DNA of 64,000 nt from Oscillospiraceae bacterium (GTDB taxonomy: Bacteria > Bacillota > Clostridia > Oscillospirales > Oscillospiraceae), in assembly GCA_017395935.1 (NCBI GenBank), contig JAFQNL010000025.1, forward strand, positions 1-64,000, written 5' to 3'. Each line of letters opens with the position of its first letter. Position 1 is the stretch's first letter. The notes beneath the pieces are model-generated. The model was not told the origin of the DNA. It worked only from the letters and a program-made list of their open reading frames with translations, and searched no databases. The position numbers and the translations under genes were made by a program. Below, one piece after another: positions 1 to 9,138 of the stretch.

Positions 1-723
<723 letters not shown>

Positions 724-811
724 TCAAGACATGAAGAGACATCCTGTATACCTTACCGGCAGACAGGATGAGGCGGAACAGACCCTCCGTGACACGCTAT
801 TTCACATTGCA

Positions 812-840
812 ATCATACCAGTTCTTCGATAGTTTGTAAA
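812..840 (-). promoter_or_regulatory. Sigma-A promoter of nifJ
   Basis: TTTACA (835-840) and TATGAT (812-817) on the minus strand are 17 bp apart. The predicted leader is about 160 nt. It contains an 8-bp inverted repeat, CATCCTGT/ACAGGATG, at 740-747 and 763-770. Confidence 0.7.
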
Positions 841-880
841 CAGATAATTTGTGCTTTTCGCCCTGAAAAAGGCCAAAATG

Positions 881-903
881 GCGGGTTAGATAAGGCTAAC
901 CGC
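881..903. repeat. Small inverted repeat between divergent nifJ and yifB promoters
   Basis: GCGGGTTAG (881-889) pairs with CTAACCGC (896-903) with one bulged G and a 6-base loop. It lies between the two divergent promoters. It could be an operator or a weak hairpin; nothing in the sequence decides which. Confidence 0.35.
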
Positions 904-932
904 AACAAAAAGACCATAATTTATCTCCGGCG

Positions 933-961
933 TTGCATTTTGGGAAACCTTCAGCTATGAT
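933..961 (+). promoter_or_regulatory. Sigma-A promoter of yifB
   Basis: TTGCAT (933-938) and TATGAT (956-961) are 17 bp apart. They lie 40 bp before the yifB start codon. Confidence 0.65.
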
Positions 962-1000
962 TAGAAAAAGGATGTAATTTCAGGAAGGGGAGGAGAGAAA

Positions 1001-2512
1001 ATGGTAGTCAGCGTGCGCTCACTGGCATTGCAGGGGATCTCTGGATACGAGGTAAAGGTGGAGTGCGATCTCAGCCGGGGGATGCCCGGTTTTGAGGTGG
1101 TGGGTCTGCCCGACGCGGCTGTCCGGGAGGCCCGGGACCGGGTCCGTTCGGCAGCCCGGAACCGGGGCTTTGTCTTTCCGGTGGGACGGATTACCGTCAA
1201 TCTTGCCCCGGCCGACCGGAGGAAGGAGGGCACAGTTTACGACCTGCCCATTCTGGTGGGCATTCTTTCCGCCAGCGGCCAGCTCATGACCGATCTGGAG
1301 GACAAGGCTTTTCTGGGCGAGATCTCCCTGTCCGGCCAGCTCCGCCCGGTTCGAGGAGTGCTGCCCATGGCGCTGGCAGCCCGGCGCGTGGGAATCAGAG
1401 AGCTCTATCTGCCCCGGGCCAATGCCCCTGAGGCCACGCTGGCCGAGGGTCTTACTGTCTACGGTGTGGATCAGCTGGACGAGCTGGTGGACCATCTGGC
1501 CGGCCGGAGCCTTCTGAAGCCGGAGACCAAGTGGGAGCCCGGGGAGGAGAAGGGTTCCGGCCCCGATTTTTCCGATATCAAAGGCCAGGAACAGGCCAAG
1601 CGGGCAGCGGAGATCGCCGCCGCCGGCGGCCACCATATGATGATGGTGGGACCTCCCGGCTCGGGCAAGAGCATGCTGGCAAAGCGGATCCCGTCCATTC
1701 TGCCCGACATGACCCGGGAGGAGGCGCTGGAGGTCACTGAGCTCATGAGCGTGGCCGGGCTGCTGTCTCCCGACTATCCCATGGCTACCCAACGGCCCTT
1801 CCGCTCCCCGCATCATACCGTCTCCGCTCCCGCTCTCTCCGGCGGCAGTCAGCTTCGGCCGGGAGAGATCTCTCTGGCCCATCATGGCGTCCTCTTTCTG
1901 GACGAGATGCCCGAGTTCAGCCGGGACACGCTGGAGGTCCTCCGCCAGCCGCTGGAGGACGGTAAGGTTCAGATCTCCCGGGTGGCCGGAACGGTGGTCT
2001 ACCCCAGCCGATTCATGCTGGTCTGCGCCATGAATCCCTGCAAGTGCGGCTGGTACGGTTATGACAGTGGGCGCTGCAAGTGCTCCACCGCCGAGGTGCG
2101 CCGCTACCTCTCCCGGCTCTCCGGCCCCCTGCTGGATCGGATTGACCTGCAGGTGGATGTGCCTGCTCTGAACTTTCAGGAGCTGAGCAGCCGGACGGAA
2201 GGGGAGTCCTCTGCCCAGATCAAGGCCCGGGTGGAACAGGCCCGGGAGATCCAGCGCCGGCGCTACGCCGGGACCGACGTGGACTGCAACGCCCACATGG
2301 GCCAGAGCGAGCTGCGCCGCTGGTGCCGACTGGACAGCCGGTCGGAACAGATTATGGAGCAGGCCTACCGGCGCCTGGGCCTTACAGCCCGAAGCTATGA
2401 CCGGATCCTCCGGGTGGCCCGGACCATTGCCGATCTGGCCGGCAGCGAGGACATTGCCCCCAACCATCTGGCCGAAGCCATCAGCTATCGGACCAGTAAG
2501 AATCTGAAATAA
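1001..2512 (+). CDS. yifB: YifB/ComM-family magnesium-chelatase-like AAA+ ATPase
   Basis: A 503-residue cytosolic AAA+ ATPase of the YifB/ComM family. In other bacteria ComM is a DNA helicase that helps branch migration during uptake of transforming DNA. Domains in order: N-terminal ChlI-like Lon-protease fold (about 1-165, starting VRSLALQGISGYEVKVE), AAA+ core with Walker A GPPGSGKS near residue 217 and a Walker B LFLDEMPEF, then the C-terminal MgChel domain ending SYRTSKNLK. Four cysteines (CAMNPCKCGWYG and following) may bind metal. The ATG follows a GGGGAGGAG site. A strong bidirectional terminator closes the gene. Length is usual for the family. Confidence 0.92.
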   Translation: MVVSVRSLALQGISGYEVKVECDLSRGMPGFEVVGLPDAAVREARDRVRSAARNRGFVFPVGRITVNLAPADRRKEGTVYDLPILVGILSASGQLMTDLEDKAFLGEISLSGQLRPVRGVLPMALAARRVGIRELYLPRANAPEATLAEGLTVYGVDQLDELVDHLAGRSLLKPETKWEPGEEKGSGPDFSDIKGQEQAKRAAEIAAAGGHHMMMVGPPGSGKSMLAKRIPSILPDMTREEALEVTELMSVAGLLSPDYPMATQRPFRSPHHTVSAPALSGGSQLRPGEISLAHHGVLFLDEMPEFSRDTLEVLRQPLEDGKVQISRVAGTVVYPSRFMLVCAMNPCKCGWYGYDSGRCKCSTAEVRRYLSRLSGPLLDRIDLQVDVPALNFQELSSRTEGESSAQIKARVEQAREIQRRRYAGTDVDCNAHMGQSELRRWCRLDSRSEQIMEQAYRRLGLTARSYDRILRVARTIADLAGSEDIAPNHLAEAISYRTSKNLK

Positions 2513-2514
2513 GC

Positions 2515-2553
2515 GAAAAACGCGTGTGCCGCTGTTTGGCACACGCGTTTTTT
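2515..2553. terminator. Bidirectional intrinsic terminator between yifB and the XRE gene
   Basis: The stem AACGCGTGTGCC/GGCACACGCGTT has loop gctgttt. A T-run follows on the plus strand and an A-run precedes it, so it can serve both converging genes. Confidence 0.9.
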
Positions 2554-2556
2554 TAA

Positions 2557-3687
2557 TTAGTCTTCTTTCGATTGCTCCGGTCTCCCGAACGAAACCAGGG
2601 CAATAGCCAGCAGGAGCAAGGTAACGGCCAGAGCGGCGGCAAAGAGCGTTCCCTCCGGACGGCGGAACAGGATGTACTTCTCCGGCCGGTCCGACCAGCG
2701 GCGGCTCAGATCCGCTGTGGCCTGAACGAAGTGGACTACCCCTGTCAGGGAATATCGATACCAACCGGTGGTCAGATAAGGCAGCAGCAGCCCCTCTCCT
2801 GCCAGCAACAGCGTCCCCAGACCGCCCCGGAGACTTTTCTTTTTTGCCGAGACCCCGCCGGTCAGCAGGAACGCCGCCAGAACCAGCGCCAACCACAGCT
2901 TATCCTGATTTAGGAACAGCGCTTTGGGTAACCCTGTCTCTTCCGGCAGCAGCCAGAGAAGCCAGAACGCGGCCAGCAGCAGGCTGCAGAGCGCGGGGAG
3001 CAGCGCCGAAAGGGATGGACGCCGGACACGCGGTCTGATTTCAAATGCCTCCCGGCCAAACCCCACCCGCTCTACCAGCAGCAGGGTGGTAACGGTCAGT
3101 CCCGCTGCCGCTGCTATGCCCAGTCCAATGCAGAGGGGCAGGTGGCTGTGATACCAGTAGAGAAGCTCCGCTCCGAAGGTGCCTGCGCTGCTGCCGTCGG
3201 TAACCAGGGTAAAGGGGAGGGCGTGGAGCAGTAATCCGGTCTCCAAGACCAGAGAGACGTTGACAAAGGCGTTCATCACGCCGTTGGCGATGCGGAACCA
3301 GCGGTTCTTATCGCTGTAGTATCGTTGGAGGTAGACTCCATAGGCCATGCAGGCCAGATAGCCCAGATAGCACAAAAGGATGGGCATGAACTGGTTGAGC
3401 AGATAAAACAGCGCTCCGCCGCCCAGAACAAATACAAAGGAGAGCAGGCTCTGCAGATCGGTCTTTGACAGGGAACGGATGGGCTTTTCCTCATTGAGCA
3501 GATCGTCTGTCGTCACTCCCAGCGCCTTTGCCAGTGGCACCAGCAGAGGGACATCCGGGTAGCCGCCGTCGCTCTCCCAACGGGAGACCGTCTTGTTGCT
3601 CACCCCCAGCAGGTCAGCCAGCTCCTGCTGAGTCATATTCCTCCCCTTCCGGTAGGCTTTCAGCCTTGCGCCGAAGGTCTTCTCCAT
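2557..3687 (-). CDS. XRE-family regulator with membrane-spanning C-terminus
   Basis: A 376-residue protein. Residues 5-60 form a Cro/C1-type helix-turn-helix (TQQELADLLGVSNKTVSRWE) followed by LNEEKP. The remaining 300 residues hold roughly eight hydrophobic segments, so the DNA-binding domain should be tethered to the membrane. The signal sensed is unknown. A GTG at 3696 lies one base after the GGAAGGAG site, so I chose the ATG at 3687, which has better spacing. The layout matches a common Firmicutes class of XRE regulators with transmembrane tails that often respond to cell-envelope stress or neighbouring transporters. No target is evident here. Confidence 0.8.
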   Translation of the reverse strand: MEKTFGARLKAYRKGRNMTQQELADLLGVSNKTVSRWESDGGYPDVPLLVPLAKALGVTTDDLLNEEKPIRSLSKTDLQSLLSFVFVLGGGALFYLLNQFMPILLCYLGYLACMAYGVYLQRYYSDKNRWFRIANGVMNAFVNVSLVLETGLLLHALPFTLVTDGSSAGTFGAELLYWYHSHLPLCIGLGIAAAAGLTVTTLLLVERVGFGREAFEIRPRVRRPSLSALLPALCSLLLAAFWLLWLLPEETGLPKALFLNQDKLWLALVLAAFLLTGGVSAKKKSLRGGLGTLLLAGEGLLLPYLTTGWYRYSLTGVVHFVQATADLSRRWSDRPEKYILFRRPEGTLFAAALAVTLLLLAIALVSFGRPEQSKED

Positions 3688-3725
3688 GGCTCTCACGCTC
3701 CTTCCCGGTTTGGTTATGTGCCTTC

Positions 3726-3754
3726 ATTATATCGTCAATGTTGTCTCCCGTCCA
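3726..3754 (-). promoter_or_regulatory. Likely promoter of the XRE-family regulator
   Basis: On the minus strand TGGACG (3749-3754) is 17 bp from a perfect TATAAT (3726-3731). Confidence 0.5.
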
Positions 3755-3795
3755 TCCCGGAGACCGGGAATCTCCTCCCGGAGAGCAGGATAGAC

Positions 3796-3827
3796 AAAAA
3801 TAGCCCCGAAGCGGTAGCTTCGGGGCT
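3796..3827 (-). terminator. Terminator of the sodium:solute symporter gene
   Basis: The stem AGCCCCGAAGC/GCTTCGGGGCT (3802-3812, 3817-3827) has a 4-base loop. On the minus strand it is followed by TATTTTTG. Confidence 0.85.
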
Positions 3828-3848
3828 CTGTAAATTTGGAATGGGGAT

Positions 3849-5219
3849 TTACTTGCTGAAGAAGCTGATCAGACCGGCCACGAAGATGACCAGAACGATG
3901 GCGGGCAGGACGTAGGTCACATAGGGACGGAGCCACTCGGCCACCTTCAGACCCTTGCCCTCGTTGGCCTCTGCCCGGAACTTCTCCCAACCCCAGCCGT
4001 AGCGGGAGGTGCAGAAGAGAACGTAGATCAGACTGCCGATGGGCAGCAGCAGGTTGGACACCAGGAAGTCCTCCAGATCCATGAAGCTGGTGCCGGCGCC
4101 CAGAGGCTGGATGCCGCTGAGGACGTTGAAGCCCAGTCCGCAGGGGAGGGAGAGGACGATCAGAGCGGCGCAGTTGACCCAGGCGGCCTTTTTCCGGCTC
4201 CAGCCGAAGAGATCCTGGCAGCAAGCCATAATATTCTCAAACACGGCCAGTACGGTGGAGAAAGCGGCGAAGGTCATGAAGATGAAGAACAGGCTGCCCC
4301 AGAGACGGCCCAGAGCCATGTTGTTGAAGATGTTGGGCAGGGTGACAAAGATCAGGTTGGGACCACTGTCAGGGCTGACGCCGTAGGCGAAGCAGGCGGG
4401 GAAGATGATCAGACCGGCAGTCAGAGCCACAAAGGTATCCAGAACGGCCACGTTGACGGCCTCACCCATAAGGGCCCGCTCCTTGCCGATATAGCTGCCA
4501 AAGATGGCCATGGAGCCAATACCCAGGCTCAGAGTGAAGAAGGCCTGGTTCATGGCGCCTACCATCACGTCCACTACACCGTTTTCAGCCAGACGGCCGA
4601 AGTCGGGGACCAGATAGAACTTCAGGCCCTCGGCGCCGCCGGGGGTCATAATGCTGTTGATGGCCAGAGCTACCATAATGACCAGCAGGGCGATCATCAT
4701 CACCTTGGTCACCCGCTCCAGGCCGTTCTGCAGGCCCTGAGCGCAGATAAAGAAGCCCAGCACCACGATGGGGATCATGAAGCCTACCTGAGCCACGGGA
4801 TCGCCCATCATTTCACCGAAGAGGACGCCTACCTGAGTGGGATCCGCTCCCTCAAAGCGGCCGGTAGCCATGCCCACAAAGTAGTTGAGCATCCAGCCGG
4901 CTACGGTGGTATAGAACATCATCAGCAGATAGTTGGCAATCATGGCCAGATAGCCGTGAACGTGCCACTTGCTGCCGGCGGGCTCCAGCTTGTCATAGAG
5001 CTTAACCGGGCTCTTCTGGCTGGCGCGGCCCATGGCAAACTCCATGGTCATAACAGGCACACCCAGAGCGATCAGGAAGATAATATAAAACAGCACGAAG
5101 GCGCCGCCGCCATACTGTCCGGTCATCCAGGGGAATTTCCATACGTTGCCCACGCCAATGGCACAGCCGGCGCTGAGCAGAATAAAGCCAAGTCGGCTTC
5201 CCAAACGTTCTCTCTGCAT
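3849..5219 (-). CDS. Neurotransmitter:sodium symporter (NSS/SNF) family transporter
   Basis: A 456-residue inner-membrane transporter of the NSS/SNF family (LeuT/MhsT type), which couples Na+ entry to uptake of amino acids or related amines. The family signature is at the N-terminus: RLGFILLSAGCAIGVGNVWKFPW covers TM1 with its unwound Gly-rich break. TM6 has a matching TLSLGIGSMAIFGSYI motif. About 11 to 12 hydrophobic helices are visible, as expected. The substrate cannot be read from sequence. The ATG at 5219 follows AAAGGA by 9 bases. The gene is monocistronic, with its own promoter and terminator. Confidence 0.9.
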   Translation of the reverse strand: MQRERLGSRLGFILLSAGCAIGVGNVWKFPWMTGQYGGGAFVLFYIIFLIALGVPVMTMEFAMGRASQKSPVKLYDKLEPAGSKWHVHGYLAMIANYLLMMFYTTVAGWMLNYFVGMATGRFEGADPTQVGVLFGEMMGDPVAQVGFMIPIVVLGFFICAQGLQNGLERVTKVMMIALLVIMVALAINSIMTPGGAEGLKFYLVPDFGRLAENGVVDVMVGAMNQAFFTLSLGIGSMAIFGSYIGKERALMGEAVNVAVLDTFVALTAGLIIFPACFAYGVSPDSGPNLIFVTLPNIFNNMALGRLWGSLFFIFMTFAAFSTVLAVFENIMACCQDLFGWSRKKAAWVNCAALIVLSLPCGLGFNVLSGIQPLGAGTSFMDLEDFLVSNLLLPIGSLIYVLFCTSRYGWGWEKFRAEANEGKGLKVAEWLRPYVTYVLPAIVLVIFVAGLISFFSK

Positions 5220-5261
5220 TGTTTCAAATCCTTTCTCTTGTGATAGTTCACACGCCTTTGC

Positions 5262-5290
5262 ATTATAGCAGAGAGAATCAGGAAAAGCGA
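5262..5290 (-). promoter_or_regulatory. Probable extended -10 promoter of the symporter gene
   Basis: A perfect TATAAT (minus strand, 5262-5267) is preceded by TGC, an extended -10. The -35 region TCGCTT is weak. Confidence 0.5.
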
Positions 5291-5397
5291 GAGGAAATAT
5301 TCAAATTCTGCGGAAAATTTTCCATTTTTCCTCTGCAATGGTGTTAAATTGTTGATAGTTTGCCGAAAAGATTGACAAAATGAAAGAGGGGACGGGA

Positions 5398-5433
5398 AAA
5401 GTCCTTTTTTTGGGACTTTGGCTGTGTTATACT
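5398..5433 (+). promoter_or_regulatory. Inverted repeat and extended -10 upstream of the WYL regulator
   Basis: AAAGTCC (5398-5404) and GGACTTT (5413-5419) form a 7-bp inverted repeat around a T-run. TGTTATACT (5425-5433) is an extended -10 with no clear -35. The repeat lies where an autoregulatory operator would sit; that role is inferred. Confidence 0.4.
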
Positions 5434-5464
5434 GGAAAAAACCAACCTGAGGAGGTCTGTGACT

Positions 5465-6451
5465 ATGGCAAAATCATCCAGCCAGAAGGGCAAGCTGATT
5501 AAGCTGCTGGGGATTCTCTTTCGCCAGAGCGACGAGGAGCATCCGATTGCCGTTCCCCGGCTGATCCAGCTGCTGGAGGCCGAGGGAATCCCGGCCGAGC
5601 GCAAGAGCGTCTATGACGATATCGAGGTGCTGCGGAGCCTGGACTACGATATCCAGCTTCAGCGGACCCGGGGGTACTTTCTGGGTGAGCGGCTGTTCCA
5701 GCTGGCCGAGCTGAAGCTGCTGGTGGATGCCGTCCAGTCCTCCAAGTTTATTACCGCCAAAAAGAGCAACCAGCTCATTGAGAAGCTGGAAAAGCTGACC
5801 TCCCGCCATCAGGGGCAAGAGCTCCAGCGTCAGGTCTTTGTGGCCGGCCGGATCAAGAGCATGAACGAGAGTGTCTACTATACCATCGACGCCATCCATC
5901 AGGCCATCAGCGAGAACCGGCAGATTACCTTCCAGTACTTCCGCTACGCTCCTGACCGGCAGAAGGTGCTGCGCCACGACGGAAAGGTCTATCAGGTCAG
6001 CCCCTACGCCCTGCTGCGCAGCGACGAGAACTACTATCTGGTGGCCTATGACCCGGCCAGCGACCAGATTCGCCACTACCGGGTGGACAAGATGGTCTCC
6101 ATCCAGCGCAGCGAGCATCGCCGGGAGGGTATGGAGGTCTACCAGTCCTTTGATCTGGGCCGGTACGCCCGGCTCCACTTCGGAATGTTCCGGGGTCAGG
6201 AGGCCGCGGTCCGGCTCCGCTGTGAAAACCGGATGGCTGACGTGATCATCGACCGCTTCGGCGATCAGGTGGCTCTCATTCCCGACGGACCGGATCACTT
6301 TCTCTGCTCGGTGGAGCTGGCTGTCAGTCCCCAGTTTTTCGGCTGGCTTTTCGGCCTGGGAGCCTCGGTGGTGATTCAGGGTCCCGACTGGGTTCGGGAG
6401 GCCATGGAGGCTCAGCTGGCCGAGGTGGCCGGCGGCTACGGAAAAGTATGA
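5465..6451 (+). CDS. HTH/WYL-domain transcriptional regulator
   Basis: A 328-residue regulator. An N-terminal winged-helix (about 1-70; LLEAEGIPAERKSVYDDIEVL) is followed by a WYL domain at about 140-220 (ITFQYFRYAP, VYQVSPYALLRSDENYYLVAYD) and the WCX C-terminal part. WYL domains bind nucleic acid or small ligands and often control stress or DNA-damage genes; no target is apparent here. GAGGAGG ends 3 bases before a GTG at 5459 and 9 bases before the ATG at 5465, so the ATG is preferred. The next gene has its own promoter. Confidence 0.88.
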   Translation: MAKSSSQKGKLIKLLGILFRQSDEEHPIAVPRLIQLLEAEGIPAERKSVYDDIEVLRSLDYDIQLQRTRGYFLGERLFQLAELKLLVDAVQSSKFITAKKSNQLIEKLEKLTSRHQGQELQRQVFVAGRIKSMNESVYYTIDAIHQAISENRQITFQYFRYAPDRQKVLRHDGKVYQVSPYALLRSDENYYLVAYDPASDQIRHYRVDKMVSIQRSEHRREGMEVYQSFDLGRYARLHFGMFRGQEAAVRLRCENRMADVIIDRFGDQVALIPDGPDHFLCSVELAVSPQFFGWLFGLGASVVIQGPDWVREAMEAQLAEVAGGYGKV

Positions 6452-6492
6452 CACTTTTTTTCAAATGACCCTTCTGCCCTTCCTGTCATCTC

Positions 6493-6522
6493 TTGTCCTC
6501 CCGCTGCTTTTTCTGCTATAAT
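6493..6522 (+). promoter_or_regulatory. Promoter of the unknown anchored protein
   Basis: TTGTCC (6493-6498) and TATAAT (6517-6522) are 18 bp apart, with TGC just before the -10. Confidence 0.65.
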
Positions 6523-6567
6523 GGCAGAGGATAAGCAAAGACCCTGTTTCCAAAGGAGGAATGTGCC

Positions 6568-7590
6568 ATGGCCTTTCTGCGATGGCTGAACCGATACAAA
6601 GTTCCCGTCTCGATTGTTCTCTTTATTCCCTTCGTTCTCTGGTCCCTGACCCCTCTTTTCTCCCGGCTGACCATTGACTGTTTCGCCTGGCCGACAGGCA
6701 CACCCGGCGAGGCCTTTTCCGCTCTGACGACCACCGACCTGATGGAAAAGCAGCTGCTGGGCGTGGATGGAGAAGGACTGTATTTTGCGGACCTGCGGGA
6801 AGAGGAAGAGGGACAGATCTGCCGGATGGATCTTATGACCGGCGAAGGCCAGGTGCTGGGCCGCCTGCCCGCGGGCAGCCGTCTGGCAGGCAATGCCGGA
6901 AGATGGGAGGATACGCTCTATCTCCCCCTTCAGACCGGAGATACGCCGGTTGCCCTCTGGGCTGTGGACTCTGATGCCGGAGAGGCGGCTCAGGTCTGGC
7001 AGAGCGAAGAGGAACTGACCGGAGACCTGACTCTCTTGGCAGAGGAGGAGGGACTGCTCCTTTACGGACGGCAGGAGGAGGGCTACTGGGCCCGGTTCTA
7101 TGATCCCCACTCCGTCGCCGCCGCTCCGGTGGAGGAGACGGCTGAGTTTTCCCTCTTTGGATTCGGCGAGGATACCCTGCCCGCGCTGCTGCCGCTGCTG
7201 GCTGAGGATGTGGCGCAGGTGGTGGAGATGACCGAGCTGGAGCAGGCCATTTATCTCCGGACGGCGGAGGGCGAGGGCCTGCTGGTGGGACTGGGCGAGA
7301 ATGCCTTCCGGCTCATTGGCCGGGGTCAGGGACTGACACTGGCCGACTCGGTGGATGGAGAAGACCGGCTCCCCCTGTTCTACTACCCGGGCAGCCGGAG
7401 CTGTCTGCTGCTGCGGGAGGGAACCCTGCTGGAGCTGGAGACAGGACTGGAAGAGGGCTACCAGATCTGTCAGGTTGTAGTGGGCAAAGATGTAGCCGGT
7501 ATTCTGGCCGTTCATGAAAAGACCGGCCTGCTGGACCGGACAGAGAGCCGTCTCTGCCTGTACCGGGCAGCGGATCTGACGGACAACTGA
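6568..7590 (+). CDS. Unknown protein, one N-terminal membrane helix, possible beta-propeller-like exterior
   Basis: I do not recognise this 340-residue protein. A basic start (MAFLRWLNRYK) leads into a single hydrophobic segment at about 13-32 (VSIVLFIPFVLWSLTPLFS), so it should be anchored with its bulk outside the cell. The exterior is acidic and built of short repeated blocks of the form GEGLYFADL, WEDTLYLPL and GLLLYGRQ, which suggests a beta-propeller or similar all-beta fold. That fold is an inference from pattern only. AAAGGAGGA precedes the ATG by 9 bases, and a promoter and terminator frame it as a single-gene unit. Confidence 0.75.
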   Translation: MAFLRWLNRYKVPVSIVLFIPFVLWSLTPLFSRLTIDCFAWPTGTPGEAFSALTTTDLMEKQLLGVDGEGLYFADLREEEEGQICRMDLMTGEGQVLGRLPAGSRLAGNAGRWEDTLYLPLQTGDTPVALWAVDSDAGEAAQVWQSEEELTGDLTLLAEEEGLLLYGRQEEGYWARFYDPHSVAAAPVEETAEFSLFGFGEDTLPALLPLLAEDVAQVVEMTELEQAIYLRTAEGEGLLVGLGENAFRLIGRGQGLTLADSVDGEDRLPLFYYPGSRSCLLLREGTLLELETGLEEGYQICQVVVGKDVAGILAVHEKTGLLDRTESRLCLYRAADLTDN

Positions 7591-7603
7591 AAACGAGACA
7601 AAA

Positions 7604-7640
7604 AGAGCCGCCGGCATCAGCCGGCGGCATTTGTTTTTGG
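7604..7640. terminator. Terminator between the unknown gene and mgtE
   Basis: GCCGCCGGC/GCCGGCGGC (7607-7615, 7620-7628) with loop atca is followed by TTTGTTTTTGG on the plus strand. An A-run precedes it, so it can also serve mgtE. Confidence 0.85.
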
Positions 7641-7649
7641 GGGGACGCT

Positions 7650-9032
7650 TCAGACGATGAGCGCGGAAGCCACGCCAAAGTAGATCAGCAGGGACAGTGC
7701 GTCCACAATGGTGGTAATGAACGGGCTCGCCATAACAGCCGGGTCCAGACCCAGTCTATCTGCCAGCATGGGCAGAACGGCGCCCACCGTTTTGGCGCAG
7801 ACTACGGTAAAGAACAGAGTGCAGCAGACCACGCCGGCCACCAGCGGAGTGACAGCCGGATTGCCAAAGAGCATCCGGTCAACCAGCATCATCTTGCCGA
7901 AGTTGACCACAGCCAGCGAGAGGCCGCAGACCACAGCTACCCGGATCTCCTTCCAGATGACCACCAGAATATCGCTGAACCGGATCTCACGCAGGGAGAG
8001 GGCACGAATGACAGCCACCGAGGTCTGAGAGCCCGAGTTGCCGCCGGTACCGCTGAGCATAGTGATAAAGGAGGTCAGGATCATGCAGGAGGCCAGCGCG
8101 CTTTCAAATCTGGTGATAATCAGACTGGTAAAGGTGGCCGACAGCATCAGCAGCATCAGCCAGGGGATACGGCTCTTCCAGGTCTCCCAGATACTGGCGC
8201 GAAGATAGGGTTTGTCAGAGGGCAGCATAGCGGCCATCTTCTCCATGTCCTCGGTAGCCTCTTCCTGAATAACGTCCATGACGTCGTCGGCGGTAATAAT
8301 GCCCACCAGACGGCCTTCCGTATCCACGACGGGCATGGCCAGAAAGTCGTACCGGCCAAACCGCTCGGCGACCGACTCCTGGTCATCCAGGGTGGAGGCG
8401 GAGATCAGATTGGTATCCATGATCTGACCGATCTCGTCCTCGTAGTCGGCCAGAAACAGATCCCGGATAGTCACATAGCCCAGCAGTGTCCGGTTCTTGT
8501 CCACCACATAGCAGACGTTGATGGTCTCCACGTCGCTGGCGTTTCGGCGAATCCGCTTAAAGCAGTCCTCAACCGTCATATCCCGCTTCAGGTCGATGAA
8601 CTCGGTGGTCATAATGGAGCCGGCCGAGTCCTCGGGATACTTGAGCATCTCGTTGATGCTCTTTCTCATTTCGGGCTCGGAATGGGCCAGAATACGCCGG
8701 ACCACATTGGCCGGCATCTCCTCGATAATATCCACCGCGTCGTCCAGATACAGCTCATCCAGCACCTCTTTCAGCTCGGCGTTGGTAAAGCCCTTGATCA
8801 GCTGCTCCTGATGCTCCGGCTCCAGCTCGACAAATACCTCGGCTGCCAGCTCCTTGGGCAGAAGGCGGAAGAGGATAGGGATGCTGGTTCCCGGAAGCTC
8901 ATCCATCAGCAGGGCGATATCTGCTGACTCCATAGGCAGCAGCAGGCCCTTGAGCTGGGCATACTGTTTTCGTTCCAGCAGTCCTCCGATGATGTTGACC
9001 AGTTTCGCCATCTTCTTCTCGAAATCAGCCAT
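7650..9032 (-). CDS. mgtE: MgtE magnesium transporter
   Basis: A 460-residue MgtE-family Mg2+ channel in the cell membrane. The order matches the family: N-terminal superhelical domain (about 20-130), two CBS domains (about 135-260, with LLGYVTIRDLF and LVGIITADDVMDV), a plug helix and five membrane helices from about residue 285. The TM5 region reads GLDPAVMASPFITTIVDALSL, the conserved MgtE pore end with its aspartate. The ATG at 9032 is 40 nt downstream of the terminator of an M-box riboswitch, so expression should rise when Mg2+ is low. It is a single-gene unit. Confidence 0.95.
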   Translation of the reverse strand: MADFEKKMAKLVNIIGGLLERKQYAQLKGLLLPMESADIALLMDELPGTSIPILFRLLPKELAAEVFVELEPEHQEQLIKGFTNAELKEVLDELYLDDAVDIIEEMPANVVRRILAHSEPEMRKSINEMLKYPEDSAGSIMTTEFIDLKRDMTVEDCFKRIRRNASDVETINVCYVVDKNRTLLGYVTIRDLFLADYEDEIGQIMDTNLISASTLDDQESVAERFGRYDFLAMPVVDTEGRLVGIITADDVMDVIQEEATEDMEKMAAMLPSDKPYLRASIWETWKSRIPWLMLLMLSATFTSLIITRFESALASCMILTSFITMLSGTGGNSGSQTSVAVIRALSLREIRFSDILVVIWKEIRVAVVCGLSLAVVNFGKMMLVDRMLFGNPAVTPLVAGVVCCTLFFTVVCAKTVGAVLPMLADRLGLDPAVMASPFITTIVDALSLLIYFGVASALIV

Positions 9033-9073
9033 CTTCCGTCACCCCTTTCTGCGGCAAACGCCAGATAAAACAT

Positions 9074-9105
9074 AAAAACACCCAATACCATCCGGCATCA
9101 GGTGT
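9074..9105 (-). terminator. Expression-platform terminator of the mgtE M-box
   Basis: On the minus strand ACACCTGATGCC and GGTATTGGGTGT form a 12-bp stem with three G-U pairs and a GGAT loop, followed by TTTTTATG. It sits between the aptamer and the mgtE start. It is the expected premature terminator when the aptamer binds Mg2+. The stem GAGAGG.../CTCTCC at 9120-9137 and the palindrome GGTGTACACC at 9101-9110 may take part in the alternative fold. Confidence 0.75.
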
Positions 9106-9138
9106 ACACCAAAACGTGCCTCTCCCTGTCGGGAGAGA

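Noticed and set aside
794-815. Possible Rex or FNR site near the nifJ promoter (GTGA...TCAC)
   Set aside because: Half-site spacing and sequence do not match the Rex or FNR consensus.
1019-2896. Long minus-strand frame opposite yifB; similar long antisense frames at 10915-13056, 38827-41007, 51515-54070, 57519-59600, 59513-61474 and 62032-63714
   Set aside because: Each is opposite a gene with clear family motifs, has no ribosome site or domain, and results from few stop triplets on the complementary strand of this GC-rich DNA.
5372-5377. Perfect TTGACA as a -35 box for the WYL regulator
   Set aside because: No -10-like sequence lies 16 to 18 bp downstream.
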